In this document: piece by piece, positions 38,636-48,700 of the stretch | Position numbering within the stretch: the first letter of the stretch is position 1 | How the letters are laid out: each line of letters opens with the position of its first letter | NCBI RefSeq assembly: GCF_000002995.4 | Contig: NW_025062477.1 | Location: forward strand, 12,444,696-12,508,695 | DNA: 64,000 nucleotides | Source of the DNA: Brugia malayi | Taxonomy: Eukaryota > Nematoda > Chromadorea > Rhabditida > Onchocercidae | Reading direction: 5' to 3' | Position numbers and translations under genes: made by a program | Notes under the pieces: model-generated | Database searches by the model: none | Told to the model about the DNA's origin: nothing | What the model saw: only the letters and a program-made list of their open reading frames with translations

Positions 38636-38932
38636 TCTGCGTCATTCCAAAAATCTCGGAATGAATGGCTCATACATGCAGTTGCAAATATTTTTCAAAA
38701 TAATTTAAGACAGCAGAAGCAAAAGAAGCAAGAAAAACAAAATATTGAAACGGATTTATAAAAATACATGGAAATTTGTCAAGTTCAAAGTGATCTACTG
38801 CATTTCTGCTACACTGGTAGCAAAGTTATATATTTTATTTTATTAAACTTAAAACCTCAAAAGGAAAGCTGTATAATTAGGAAAAAAACGGATAGATTAA
38901 CAAATAATGAGAATGATCTTGAGTTGAGCTAA
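38636..38932 (+). other. Orphan reading frame, one internal stop
   Basis: Ninety-nine codons in one phase are broken only by TAA at 38759-38761. The first part contains SRNEWLIHAVANIFQNN and then a Gln/Lys-rich stretch. The second part has an ATG at 38768 and 54 codons to a stop at 38930-38932. Composition is less A+T-rich than the surroundings. There is no clear acceptor at the left and no family that I recognise. It may be a decayed gene fragment or chance. Confidence 0.15.
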
Positions 38933-39632
38933 TAAAAGTAAAAAAAAAAAACACGTTTCTAGTGAATTGAAATTGGAGAACTAAAAGTTTGAAAGTGTAA
39001 CAACCATCATCAAATAGTTAGATGATCATCAATTGACATAAAAAGTAAATTTAATAACAACAACGTGTGACCCAAAAATTATCACGGAAAAGTTTCATTT
39101 TGAATCAAAAGAAAGAAAAGAAAAAAAAAATTAAACTGTTTAACTCATAAAGGAAAAATAAATAAATAAACCAAATTAGAGAAAAAAAAAAAAAAAAACA
39201 GTAAAAAGAGAAACTAAACTGTTTCAATGCAACACTCCTACATGATTTATGCTTCGGTTGATGCAATTAGTTTAGGATTGAAATTCGTCCATTTAGTTAA
39301 CTGCGAATAAATAATGAGCTTAGCTTTCAGAACTTGAAAATTATCGACTTTAAACTTCTATTCAAGATTATATTTTTGAATAAGCTATTCGATTGCTCAT
39401 TTTGCATTTAAACTGTTCCTCAAATTTCATTTGTTCGAGATGTAATATATCAGCAATTAGCTATGATTCAGGTAACTAAGTACAGCATATCTGCATAAAA
39501 AAAAACAATAGCATATCCATTAGCTGAAGATAATTTACGGGATGATTCAGTAGACCAATAGAAAATATTAAAACTCAGGTATCAACATATTTCATTCCAA
39601 TAATTAAAAGAAATGAAATATCTAATCATAGA

Positions 39633-40958
39633 CTATTCTTTCTTCTTTGGTGGTTGCCAAGCTGATATCAAATGATACGAGAAATACATGGCAAAAATAT
39701 GTATCTGCACGGCAATCAAGAAAAAAATATACCAAATAATAACCATTGGAAAAGTTCCACGAAATGTTGGTGTTTGACTATTTTTCATGTCACGCAAATA
39801 ATCAAAAAGTTCTGGTAATTGTCCACCAATACCTATTGCACACGGTAAAATTCCCATAATAAACTGTCCATAGTAATGATTACGTAACAAATTTGACTGC
39901 AAATTATTACATACAAACTTATAAGCCTTTAAACAAAAAAACAAAAAACAAAAAACGATAGATTAAACACTAACTAAATATTATCATCGATTAGAGTGGA
40001 AGATTTATTTGTACATCAAATAAAAATATTGCAAAATCAGCTATGTATTGCATAAATGAGCACTGTAATAAAACTGCCATACGAAAGTATAAAATAATTC
40101 TAATGCTCTATTTTCATATTTAAAAAATTTTTTGCTTTAAAATATCACTTTTGCTACAATACTTTGCTAACAAATCTTTCTTAGAGATGCAATACTGACC
40201 TTATTTCGTTTAAACGACATCATAGCAAATATTGATGGGATGAATGAGAAACACCAGACATATTCCCATGGGTAGGCACTGGGCAATTGAAGAGTTTGAT
40301 AAAACCGCCACCGTATGCCGAATTCTTCAACAAGTACTTCGCCGCCAACTTTAACCCACATTGTGAGTAGCACTAGGAAATGAAGTCCGAACAACAATTT
40401 CAAATACATTTTATACTGCGCACTATAATAAAACATTTTATAATTTTTTTTCTTATTTTTACAAATATTTTTATAAAATTTTACATATAACTTTATAAAT
40501 AATTTATTAATTTGATTACCTCAATCCTATTTTACTTTCATTTTTTAAAGCAGTAATAACTTTTTAAATTGTTAAAAGAGAACAGTAGCTAAGAACTGTA
40601 TCCAATCATAATGGAATTAATATTGCTTGCAAAAATAATGCTTTATCTATGCTTTTGCAATTAAACATATAACAACTTCCGTCAAGCAATTAGAAATTAA
40701 TTTCATAAAAAACGTCTAGCAATTTTCCTGCTAAAATTTAATTTCGCATTTAACTATAACTTCTAAGATTTCATCATTTTTATTCTCTCCGTGTTTATCT
40801 ATTTATTTTTTCTTTGCTTGCAAATAGATAGCTCAAAATGACAATATACATTTTTAAATGTAATAATACCTATAATGATAGTGTGCAGCAATTCGTTGTC
40901 GATGCTTGAAGTCTGTCCCATCTGTACCCACAGCTCGAGGACCAAATCGTGATGACAT
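39633..40958 (-). CDS. JAGN1: Jagunal homologue (JAGN1), ER transmembrane protein
   Basis: Jagunal is a four-pass endoplasmic-reticulum membrane protein needed for ER organisation and early secretory traffic. Exons in transcript order: 40870-40958, 40200-40422, 39633-39896; phases join exactly to 192 codons including the stop (191 aa; human JAGN1 is 183). The start [17 protein letters not shown] matches the human N-terminus MASRAGPRAAGTDGSDF, followed by HRQRIAAHY. Hydrophobic segments lie near residues 36-56, 80-100, 115-130 and 150-172. The last segment, [12 protein letters not shown], parallels human AVQVHAWQLYYS. The C-terminus WQPPKKKE is a cytosolic dilysine-type ER retrieval tail like that of the human protein. 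Donors are GTATTA and GTCAGT. The gene is complete and diverges from XPA. Confidence 0.95.
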
Positions 40959-40976
40959 CTTTTTTCTTTTTTTTCT
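40959..40976 (-). promoter_or_regulatory. Jagunal trans-splice-like acceptor and leader
   Basis: On the minus strand, TTTGTTTACAAG (AG at 40975-40976) lies 16 nt before the Jagunal ATG. It is consistent with a nematode spliced-leader acceptor. The A before AG is weaker than the usual TTTCAG. Confidence 0.45.
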
Positions 40977-42118
40977 TGTAAACAAATCTTTTAAAGGGGA
41001 AAAAAAAAGAAGAATTAAAAGTTGAATTTCATAAATGATAAGTTGAAATCGTACAAAACATTAAATTCATGCACAATTAATCATATTATAAACTTTAAAC
41101 CAATCAGTTTCTTTTTTCTTCTTTCTAATACTTTGCCATTTTTTTCCTTTTACGCTTACTTATCATTATTCCTAGAACACGCATACATTTACTTGATTTT
41201 TTTAATTTTTTTTTTTTACATTTACTTAATTTTATTTATAAAACGAGTGCTTGCTTTTTTGGTTAAAATAAAAATATAGTTAATCTTTTTATTGATATGA
41301 AATCGGTAATTGAAGTCAAATGTATACCATCACTTCCTGTAACACGAATTCTACTCGAATCCTACCCGAATTAAACCACATTTCCCCAAACACTTCCCCA
41401 AAAGAACATTAGAAAATAAAAAGCGGCCATCCATCAAATACCAACGTTTAAGCGACCGTAGCTGAAACGAAATTTCTCGTTTTTAAAAATGTTAACGAAC
41501 TATCAATTCTTGGAATTTTCAAATAAAAGTTTAGTAAGTATAAAAAAAAATAAACAAAAGTTTAGTAAATATTTTCAAGAAAAAACTTAAAAAATGTTCC
41601 AAATCATATAATTTAATGGTTATTTCATACAAAAGTTTCGTTTTTTCTTTTCATTGATTTCATTTATTTTATCATTCATTAATTTTATTTACTTGTCCAT
41701 TTATTTTTTTATTTTATTTTATTCGTTTTATTTTTTTATTTTATTTATTTGTTCTATTTATTTCTTTATTTATTTATTTTATTTATTTGTTTTATTTTAC
41801 TTTTTTATTTATTCATTCTTTGTTACTCTCTTTATGCAGTTAACAATCGAATTATGAATTATGATACATTCTCTTGAATATTTCGTTTTTCATCATTCTA
41901 ATGAATGTTAGCGCGATTATTTTTTGATAACGTTCCATTACTACCTACTCTTCTGCTATGTTTGTTTTCCAATAAAATATCAGTAATTCATAACAAGACA
42001 GCTGGATAGCTAAAATCATTATTTAATTTCATCTATTCAGCTGTTTTATTATGAGTTTCGATAAGTTTTATCAAGCAATCATAGAATGAAGAACAAAAAT
42101 AAATATGCGATTGTTAGG

Positions 42119-42199
42119 AAAAATATTATGACCTGAACAAATTCGAAAAATATTATGACCTGAACAAATTCGAAAAATATTATGACCTGAACAAATTCG
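42119..42199. repeat. 27-bp direct repeat, three copies, upstream of XPA
   Basis: Three head-to-tail copies of AAATATTATGACCTGAACAA plus ATTCGAA end 67 bases before the XPA ATG. The copies are essentially identical, so the array is recent or conserved. TATGACCTGA could be read as a nuclear-receptor-like half site, by inference only. Confidence 0.93.
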
Positions 42200-42250
42200 A
42201 CATTAATAATATCATTTATTTAAAATATTATTTATAATAGTATTCCTTTT

Positions 42251-42265
42251 TCTGCATTTTAAGAA
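42251..42265 (+). promoter_or_regulatory. XPA trans-splice-like acceptor
   Basis: A pyrimidine-rich stretch and TTTTAAG (AG at 42262-42263) lie two bases before the XPA ATG, a spacing typical of nematode spliced-leader sites. Confidence 0.45.
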
Positions 42266-44548
42266 ATGAAACGTCAACGATTGGATGGTCATATTAATAA
42301 TGGTGATGGTCATATTCCATACGTGGAAAAGCTTTACAGGTATTTACGAGATTTCTAAAATGATAATATTCTGATATAATTAAGGTAATAATAGTCGCAA
42401 GACTACAACTGAAAGCAAATTTTTATTTTAATGTGATAAACAAATATTTTTGTGGCTATTGTTATTGCTTGGAGTATAAAAAGATTTATATACATCGAAA
42501 TGAATAGTAATATGTTAAATGCAAAATTAGAATCCGTTATTCCATTTATTTCAATTGGAAGAAAATTTTGTAATGAATTAACTGATTATAAACTTTTGTG
42601 ATTTTAGAATTTGTGCTTAAATTAAACAAAATAAAGGTTTTGTGTAGAAGTAAGGCTCATTTATATATGGACTGATTTTTGCGTGCTGTGAAACTTTTTT
42701 TTTTTTTTTTTTTCAAAGAAATAAAGAATGAAATTTGATTTTTTCAAAAAATTATTTATAGAAAAACACAAGAAAGTTATGAACAAGCTGGTGGATTTAT
42801 GGATGATGATGACGAATATGGAAGAGTACGGGAAAGAATAGCGGAAGCACGTCAGAAACGTAAAATTTAGCTGACTTCGAGAAGCAAATTCGGGAAGTCA
42901 ATGAATATTAGAAAAAATTAAAGGGATCTGCTTATGTTTAAATGGTATAGAAATCTGGCTGTAATTACAGGTGCAAATGAAGCAGCGGCTAATTCAGGTC
43001 CTCTGGTACCACCAGATAATTGTATCGATTGTGAAAAGCCACTGTGTAATTCTTATTTGTGGGAGAAATTCAATTATCCTGTTTGTGACACATGCAGGTT
43101 TGTTCTGTTGTTACTTTCATCCGTAGCTATGAACTTTGATATTCACTACTTTTAGCATAGTATATTTTTCAACAAACTGCAGCCATCGACTAACAAGCAC
43201 TACCATACTGAAAGTCGGCCATATTTTGCATTTAAAAAAAATTGATAATAATAAGAAGAAGAAATGGAACAATGTTTTCACAAAATAAGAAGGGGAACTG
43301 TGACGAATTAGTCCGGTATCTGTCTGGTGATTATGCATACAGGAAACGGCTAGGTTAACATGTACCATGATTTTTGAAATAGATTTCTTTTCCAAAAAAA
43401 TGGCCTATGTTTGAAACGGAATGTTTCAGAAATAGTAAAGGTGCTCACAAATTGATTTCACGGACAGAAGCTAAAAATCAGTACTTGTTGAAAGATTGTG
43501 ATCTTGATTTGCGCAAACCAGTTTTAAGATTTATTTCGAAAAAGAATCCACACAATCCTCGTTATGGTGATATGAAGCTGTATCTAAAAGCACAAGTATA
43601 CTTTAAAGTTTTTTTTTTCTTTTTTTTTTTTCATTGTCTAAAAAATTTTACGAATAAGATTTGTAAAAGAAGCTAAATAAGGTAAGAATGTTTAATATAG
43701 CTGATCATAGAGTATGTAAGAAGTAGTTTGTTTGAAGTTCACTGACTAATTTTTAATATTTTGGTTTAGCTGGTAAATTTGATGATGAACAAAAAGTAAA
43801 TTCTTACATACTCTGTTTCTTACATGCTTGAAAAAGTTATTTTATATCAGTTGAAGATTTTTTTCTTTATATGTTAGTCTGTCTTACAAGCTGTACTTCC
43901 TAAACCAAAATATTAAAAATTAGTCAGTGAACTTCAAACAAACTTCTTCTTACATACTGTATGAGTAAACTCAAACTATTTATAATTTGTTGTATTTTAT
44001 TTGAATTATATTTGAAGTATTTTATATTTATAATTTACTGCTAATGAAGTATATAGTTTTCGTTTGTTAGCGGATTTCATGAGCATTTGCAGTTGGAACA
44101 ACGTTGCTTGGAAGTGTACGGATCAAAAGAAGAATTTGAAAAGATAAAGGAAGCACGTACTGTACAAAAAGAAACACGACTGGAAAAGCGATTTGAGAAA
44201 AAAATTAAAGAAATGAGACAACAAGTTAGATTTTATAAACTTTTTTTCCCTCAAAATAATATTTGATATATAATAAAGTTAGCAAAATCTTAATGTAGTT
44301 GAATTTCTCTCAAGCAACTTACTTAATACTTATTGTAAAGTTATACCAAATATTCTTATCTAGTATTTTTTTTTAATATTTCAATTTTATCTAATAATTT
44401 CCAGGTACATGGATCGAAAATTTTTAAATCCGGTTATGGTAAAGCTCATGATCATGTTTATGGTGATGAAACATATGATTCGGAAAAGGATGAATATTGG
44501 AAAATATGTAAAATATGTGAATATAAACTAACATATGAGAAGTTGTAA
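42266..44548 (+). CDS. XPA: XPA homologue, nucleotide excision repair damage-verification factor
   Basis: XPA binds damaged DNA with RPA and TFIIH and recruits the ERCC1-XPF nuclease during nucleotide excision repair. Exons: 42266-42339, 42762-42859, 42971-43097, 43430-43595, 44093-44224, 44405-44548; phases join to 247 codons including the stop (246 aa; human 273). Visible in order: a basic start (MKRQRL); GGFMDDDDE at 35-43, like the human GGGF-plus-acidic ERCC1-binding segment; a zinc finger C75-x2-C78-x17-C96-x2-C99 with spacing identical to human; [20 protein letters not shown] and [19 protein letters not shown] in the DNA-binding domain; a Glu/Lys/Arg helix; and the C-terminal C234-K-I-C237 with LTYEKL, the TFIIH-binding end. 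Exon 2 must use the donor at 42860, because reading on meets TAG at once. Intron 4 carries a foldback element. The gene is complete. Confidence 0.96.
43711..43958. mobile_element. Foldback / MITE-like element in XPA intron 4
   Basis: The left arm (43711-43768) and right arm (43901-43958) are 58-bp inverted repeats with one mismatch (57 of 58). Each arm runs from AGTATGTAAGAAG at the outer end to ATATTTTGGTTTA at the inner end. The 132-bp spacer contains a further CTTACATACTCTG copy of the arm tip near 43806. There is no room for a transposase. The structure fits a non-autonomous foldback element or an inverted duplication. A target-site duplication is not clear. Confidence 0.85.
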
Positions 44549-44971
44549 CGGCAATTGTTCTTTTAGGAATAATTTGGTAATATCCTTTTTGCTTTAAAGT
44601 GTTTATTTTTTTATGTACAAATGAAAAATGTAATTTTCAAATTCAAGCTAAGATGCCAGTGAATTTAGATTTCAGTGTATGTTTGATTTTTTTTTTTCTT
44701 TTTTTTTTGTATTATAAAGGTACCATTATGTGATACATTATCTGTTTGGTTATGTCTCCAGCATTTATGATACAGCATAATTGAAAAATGTAATTTTGAA
44801 AATGATACGATACAATAAAATTGAAGTATTTCTCAATGATTTATTTACGTATAACATTAGACATAGCATATTTGCTTACGTATTGCACAATGTGTATTGT
44901 TAGAAAAATCTTACAAATGATCAAAAACTATAAATTAACTTAGACTCTTGTATTCATACAGTTTTAAACTG
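44549..44971 (+). promoter_or_regulatory. XPA-PMS2 intercistronic region with poly(A) signal and trans-splice acceptor
   Basis: The XPA 3' UTR follows the stop. AATAAA lies at 44814-44819, and TATTCATACAG has its acceptor AG at 44960-44961, ten bases before the PMS2 ATG. The distance from poly(A) signal to acceptor is about 145 bases, in the range seen between genes of nematode operons. I could not pick out a definite U-rich spacer element. Cis-splicing from an unseen upstream exon remains possible. Confidence 0.6.
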
Positions 44972-45724
44972 ATGGAAAATGCCGATCGTCAGATGGTTCA
45001 TGCAAAAATTCATGCTATTCCAATCGATGTGTGTCGGAAAATTTGTACGGGTCAAGTGGTTATCACATTAGCAGGTGCATGTAAAGAACTTATCGATAAT
45101 TCTTTGGATGCTCAAGCTAAAACTATCGGTTTGTTTATGATTGTTAATAATGAAGTAAGCAATCATCATGACATGAAGTGTTTACTGCTGTTGTAATACT
45201 GCCTTAATTTATAAAGACTGATATATTTTAATTTCTGATTAAAATTTCTGAACTGTAACTTTGATTAAGGATGTGTCTAGTCAAGCAGCAATTAACATAT
45301 TAAAAAATATGTTAATTACTGCCTGAATAATAAACTGTACCATATTTTATTTTGTTATTAACCTTTATTACATATAATCACAGTGAAACATTTAATTTCG
45401 AAACTTGTAAATGCTGAGATTGTAATGAAAAATGAAATTTCTGTAAATGATGCAAAGTGACTGGGTGCAAATGTTTTAGAGGTACGAGTTAGGAAGATGG
45501 GATTTGAAAGGATGGAAGTAATCGATGATGGTATTGGCATTCATTCGCTCAATTTCGATGCTTTATGTAATTTTTTTTTAACTTGAAATCAGAAGAGTTG
45601 CACAATGTGAAAAATTCGACGTATGATAAATGCTAATTGAATAGCTTGTATAACCATCAAATTAAAATATGGTAATTTTTATGATAAAAGAACTATTGTT
45701 TTATGTATAAGGAAGAAGAAGGTA

Positions 45725-45762
<38 letters not shown>

Positions 45763-48700
45763 ACTTTCACATTTTTGAAGGAAGTTCATTTTTCCAAAGT
45801 CTCAGGATTAATTCGAACATTGTATTAATTTTTGGTTTCTTATTTCATATTTTTTAGGTAAACCACATTCTACATCGAAATTGACTAATTTCGCAGATTT
45901 TAATCAGCTAACAACATTTGGTTTCCGTGGTGAAGCTTTAAGTTCATTGTGTGCCGTAAGGTTAGTCACTTTTTGTCTCTATTTAAAAAGTGTTAATAAA
46001 TTATAGGCATTCCATTGTTGAGAGCTTAATATCCTAGGACTTCTGCTTAGCTTTTTTTTCTTTGTATTGATTAATATTCATAACTGTTCAATTTCTTATA
46101 GCTCTTTTCTTTTTTGTTTTCGTAACTGTTTTATTCATATTTACTTGTCATAAGCTAGTCAATAACTCGTTCATAGTTAGTTGCTGTAAAAAAATTTTCA
46201 AAAGTTTATTTTATTTGAAAAGGAGTTTTATTTTCAATTTTAGTTCTCTCTCTATCACAACTAGACATGCAGATGAAATTATGGCAACAAAACTAGAATT
46301 TGATCACGACGGATTTATAAAATCACGTGAAAAATGTGCAAGACCTGTAGGTTTTATTTTCTTCACTAATTATTCCGTAATATCTTCTCAAGGAACATGA
46401 AATAACACAGAATATGGAATAAAAAAAGGTACAAGCTGAAATTTATCCCCTCATTACAAATTAGAAATTTTATAAATTAAATTAAAATAATTAAAAAAAC
46501 AGATAACAAATCAATATAAAACAGCAAATAAACAAAATAATCATTATGTTTTAAACCATAATTAAATTTGATTATAAAAATGCAAAAAAAAAAAACACCT
46601 GAGGATATCAAACACATAACCAACAATTATAAAACAATATGTGATAAAGTGTAAAGCTATATAAGATAAATCGGCGTTACTTATTTCTTCTTAAAATTGT
46701 CTTTTTAATTTTTTTTAAAAAAAAAAATGTTTTAAAATTTCCGGATTATTTGCTGCAATTTTTTTAGGTTGGTACGACGATATCAATTAACAATTTGTTT
46801 GAGACATTACCAGTGAGAAGGAAAGAATTTGAGCGAAGTGTGAAAAAAGCTTTTACTAAACTTTTAAATGTTGTACAATCGTTTGCTTTATCTCGAACAG
46901 ATGTACGATTTGTTGTAAATAGTTTAATGGATGGGTAAGTGTATAATTGTTTAGAATAATAACTGAGTTAAAAATTTTATATAATTTTGAGTGCTAATAT
47001 TTGAAATTGGAAAGATGACATTATTTAATCTTTCTCTCACTTTTTACCAAATGATATATAGTTGTTAAGTGATTTGAATAATTCAAAAATAATATGTATT
47101 CTCATTCGAAGAAAAAAAAAGGTAGTATTTTAGTAAACAGTACCAAGCATTGGTAACACCAGGTGGTAATGCACCAATTAAAGATATCATTGTGAGTCTT
47201 TTTGGTGCTCGTTTTGAAAAAGGTACAATTCTCGATATTATTCAGCAAGAACCAGATGAATCTATATGTAGTCTTTATGGAATCTCTGATCAATCAAAAT
47301 TCGATGACATTAAGTAAGTGAAATCATATTGGTTTATTACTTATAATATAAATTTATTACTAAAACATACTGTTATTACTGCTTTTATAAACTTTTATAA
47401 TATGCATCGTAAAATAAATGAACTTTTTTTTTCAAATTAATTTATTTATATGCTTTATTAATGAATACAATTTAAATATGTTAACGAGAATGTATAAGAG
47501 GACAAGTGTGATGTTAACAACTGTGATAATTTAAATTCTCGAAGTGTATGTTTGATTTACAAATACATATATATATATAACATTTAAATTTTAAAATTCT
47601 AAAATGATAAAGTGGTTGTAGATAATTTTACTAGCTATTATAGAATCACTGGTTACATAAGTTCTTGTGTACATGGACAAGGACGAAGTACTGCTGATCG
47701 ACAGTTTATTTATTTCAACAAGAGACCGGTTGATTACTCAAAAGTTGGTTCATTTTAATTCGTTTTCTTCATCATTTATTCTGCTTATCACTCTGTTAAA
47801 GAAATATTTCAAGAGAAGATGGGAATTTGAAACTTTGCATAATCGAAATTTTTACTTTTAGCTTTGTCGAATAGCAAATGAGGTATATCAGCAGTACAAT
47901 CGTGGTCAATACTGTATGCTTATTCTTTTTATTGATGTTCCTCCTGGTATACTTTTTTTTTTTTTTTTTTTCGTTATTACTAAAGTAGCAATACTTTTGA
48001 GATTGTTCTTGATATCTTTTTGAAATATTTGAGAAAGTCGTTTAAGATTATTTGTTGTTGTTAATTTCAACAATTACAGTGTACTTCGACAATGTATTTT
48101 TTGATTTTTTTTTTTTTTTCTAGAATTTTATTTATTCTTTCTATATGTATGCACCAATAAACTAATACATTACTTCAATTTTTAGTTTTTTAATGATTTG
48201 ATAAAAGATTTGATAGAAATTGACTTTTTGTTAAACTTTCGTGGTAGCTATAAATTTCTAAAAGTGAACATTTGTATATTATTATACAATTTGTTAACAA
48301 TCAAAGTTAGTATCAAATATTTGGTACTGGATTTTGCAGAAAGTTGCAATATCATTTGTTGATTTTATGCATGCTAAATAATAGTTTGAAAAGAAGTAAT
48401 TTTTATTTTTAGAAAGTATTGATGTGAACGTTGCACCGGATAAACGTTCAGTATTTTTCGAACGTGAAAAGGAATTGTTCGCATTGTTACGTGCTTCATT
48501 GCTGGCAACTTTTGCTCCACATCTGGGACATGTCAATACTTCAAATCGATCGACAAATGGTAATAATCTATAATATTTAGATATATACTATTTTCTTATG
48601 TTTAAATATCAAATTAAATGTGTATAATTCATTGGAATTTTAACTCTACTCCTTTCTTTTTGAGAATTTTTACTTACTTACAATCATTGTAAAAAGTCAT

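Larger units (their letters stand above)
28991..39632. other. Intergenic region between unc-13 and Jagunal
   Basis: No family I recognise is encoded here on either strand. The part near unc-13 (29.0-30.2 kb) is microsatellite-rich. The rest is poly-A/poly-T-rich until about 37.1 kb, where composition becomes more balanced up to the Jagunal 3' end. The region should hold the unc-13 promoter, possible upstream 5' UTR exons and the Jagunal 3' UTR. Orphan reading frames at 29730-30014, 33293-33376, 34471-34585 and 38636-38932 look more protein-like than background but have no known relatives that I can name. Confidence 0.5.
40959..42265. promoter_or_regulatory. Divergent intergenic region, Jagunal / XPA promoters
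   Basis: About 1.3 kb separates two head-to-head start codons, so promoters for both genes must lie here. A G+C-richer island at about 41290-41470 contains three CGAAT words in CGAATTCTACTCGAATCC and CCCGAATT (41345-41371), then GCGGCC and GCGACCG. A T-rich (TTTATTTA)n tract covers about 41640-41830, where the hydrophobic plus-strand frame is a composition product. A 27-bp triple repeat sits at the XPA end. Confidence 0.5.

Noticed and set aside
41022..41279. 85-codon hydrophobic frame upstream of Jagunal
   Set aside because: Phe/Leu/Ile/Tyr-rich product of T-rich DNA, with no start context, splice support or recognised family.
42762..42870. A separate short protein ending [10 protein letters not shown] at TAG 42868
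   Set aside because: Using the donor at 42860 joins exon 2 in phase to the XPA zinc-finger exon. The TAG lies in the intron.
44041..44092. Earlier acceptor TTGTTAG (44064-44070) for XPA exon 5
   Set aside because: It breaks phase with exon 4. The acceptor TTTGCAG ending at 44092 restores a gap-free match to XPA (LEVYGS against LEVWGS).
44948..44971. Upstream in-frame ATG for PMS2 (MYSYSFKL)
   Set aside because: It lies before the acceptor AG at 44960-44961 and has no family similarity. The ATG at 44972 follows the acceptor by ten bases.
45358..45540. Minus-strand 60-codon frame opposite PMS2 exon 2
   Set aside because: Shadow of the coding strand, with no independent support.
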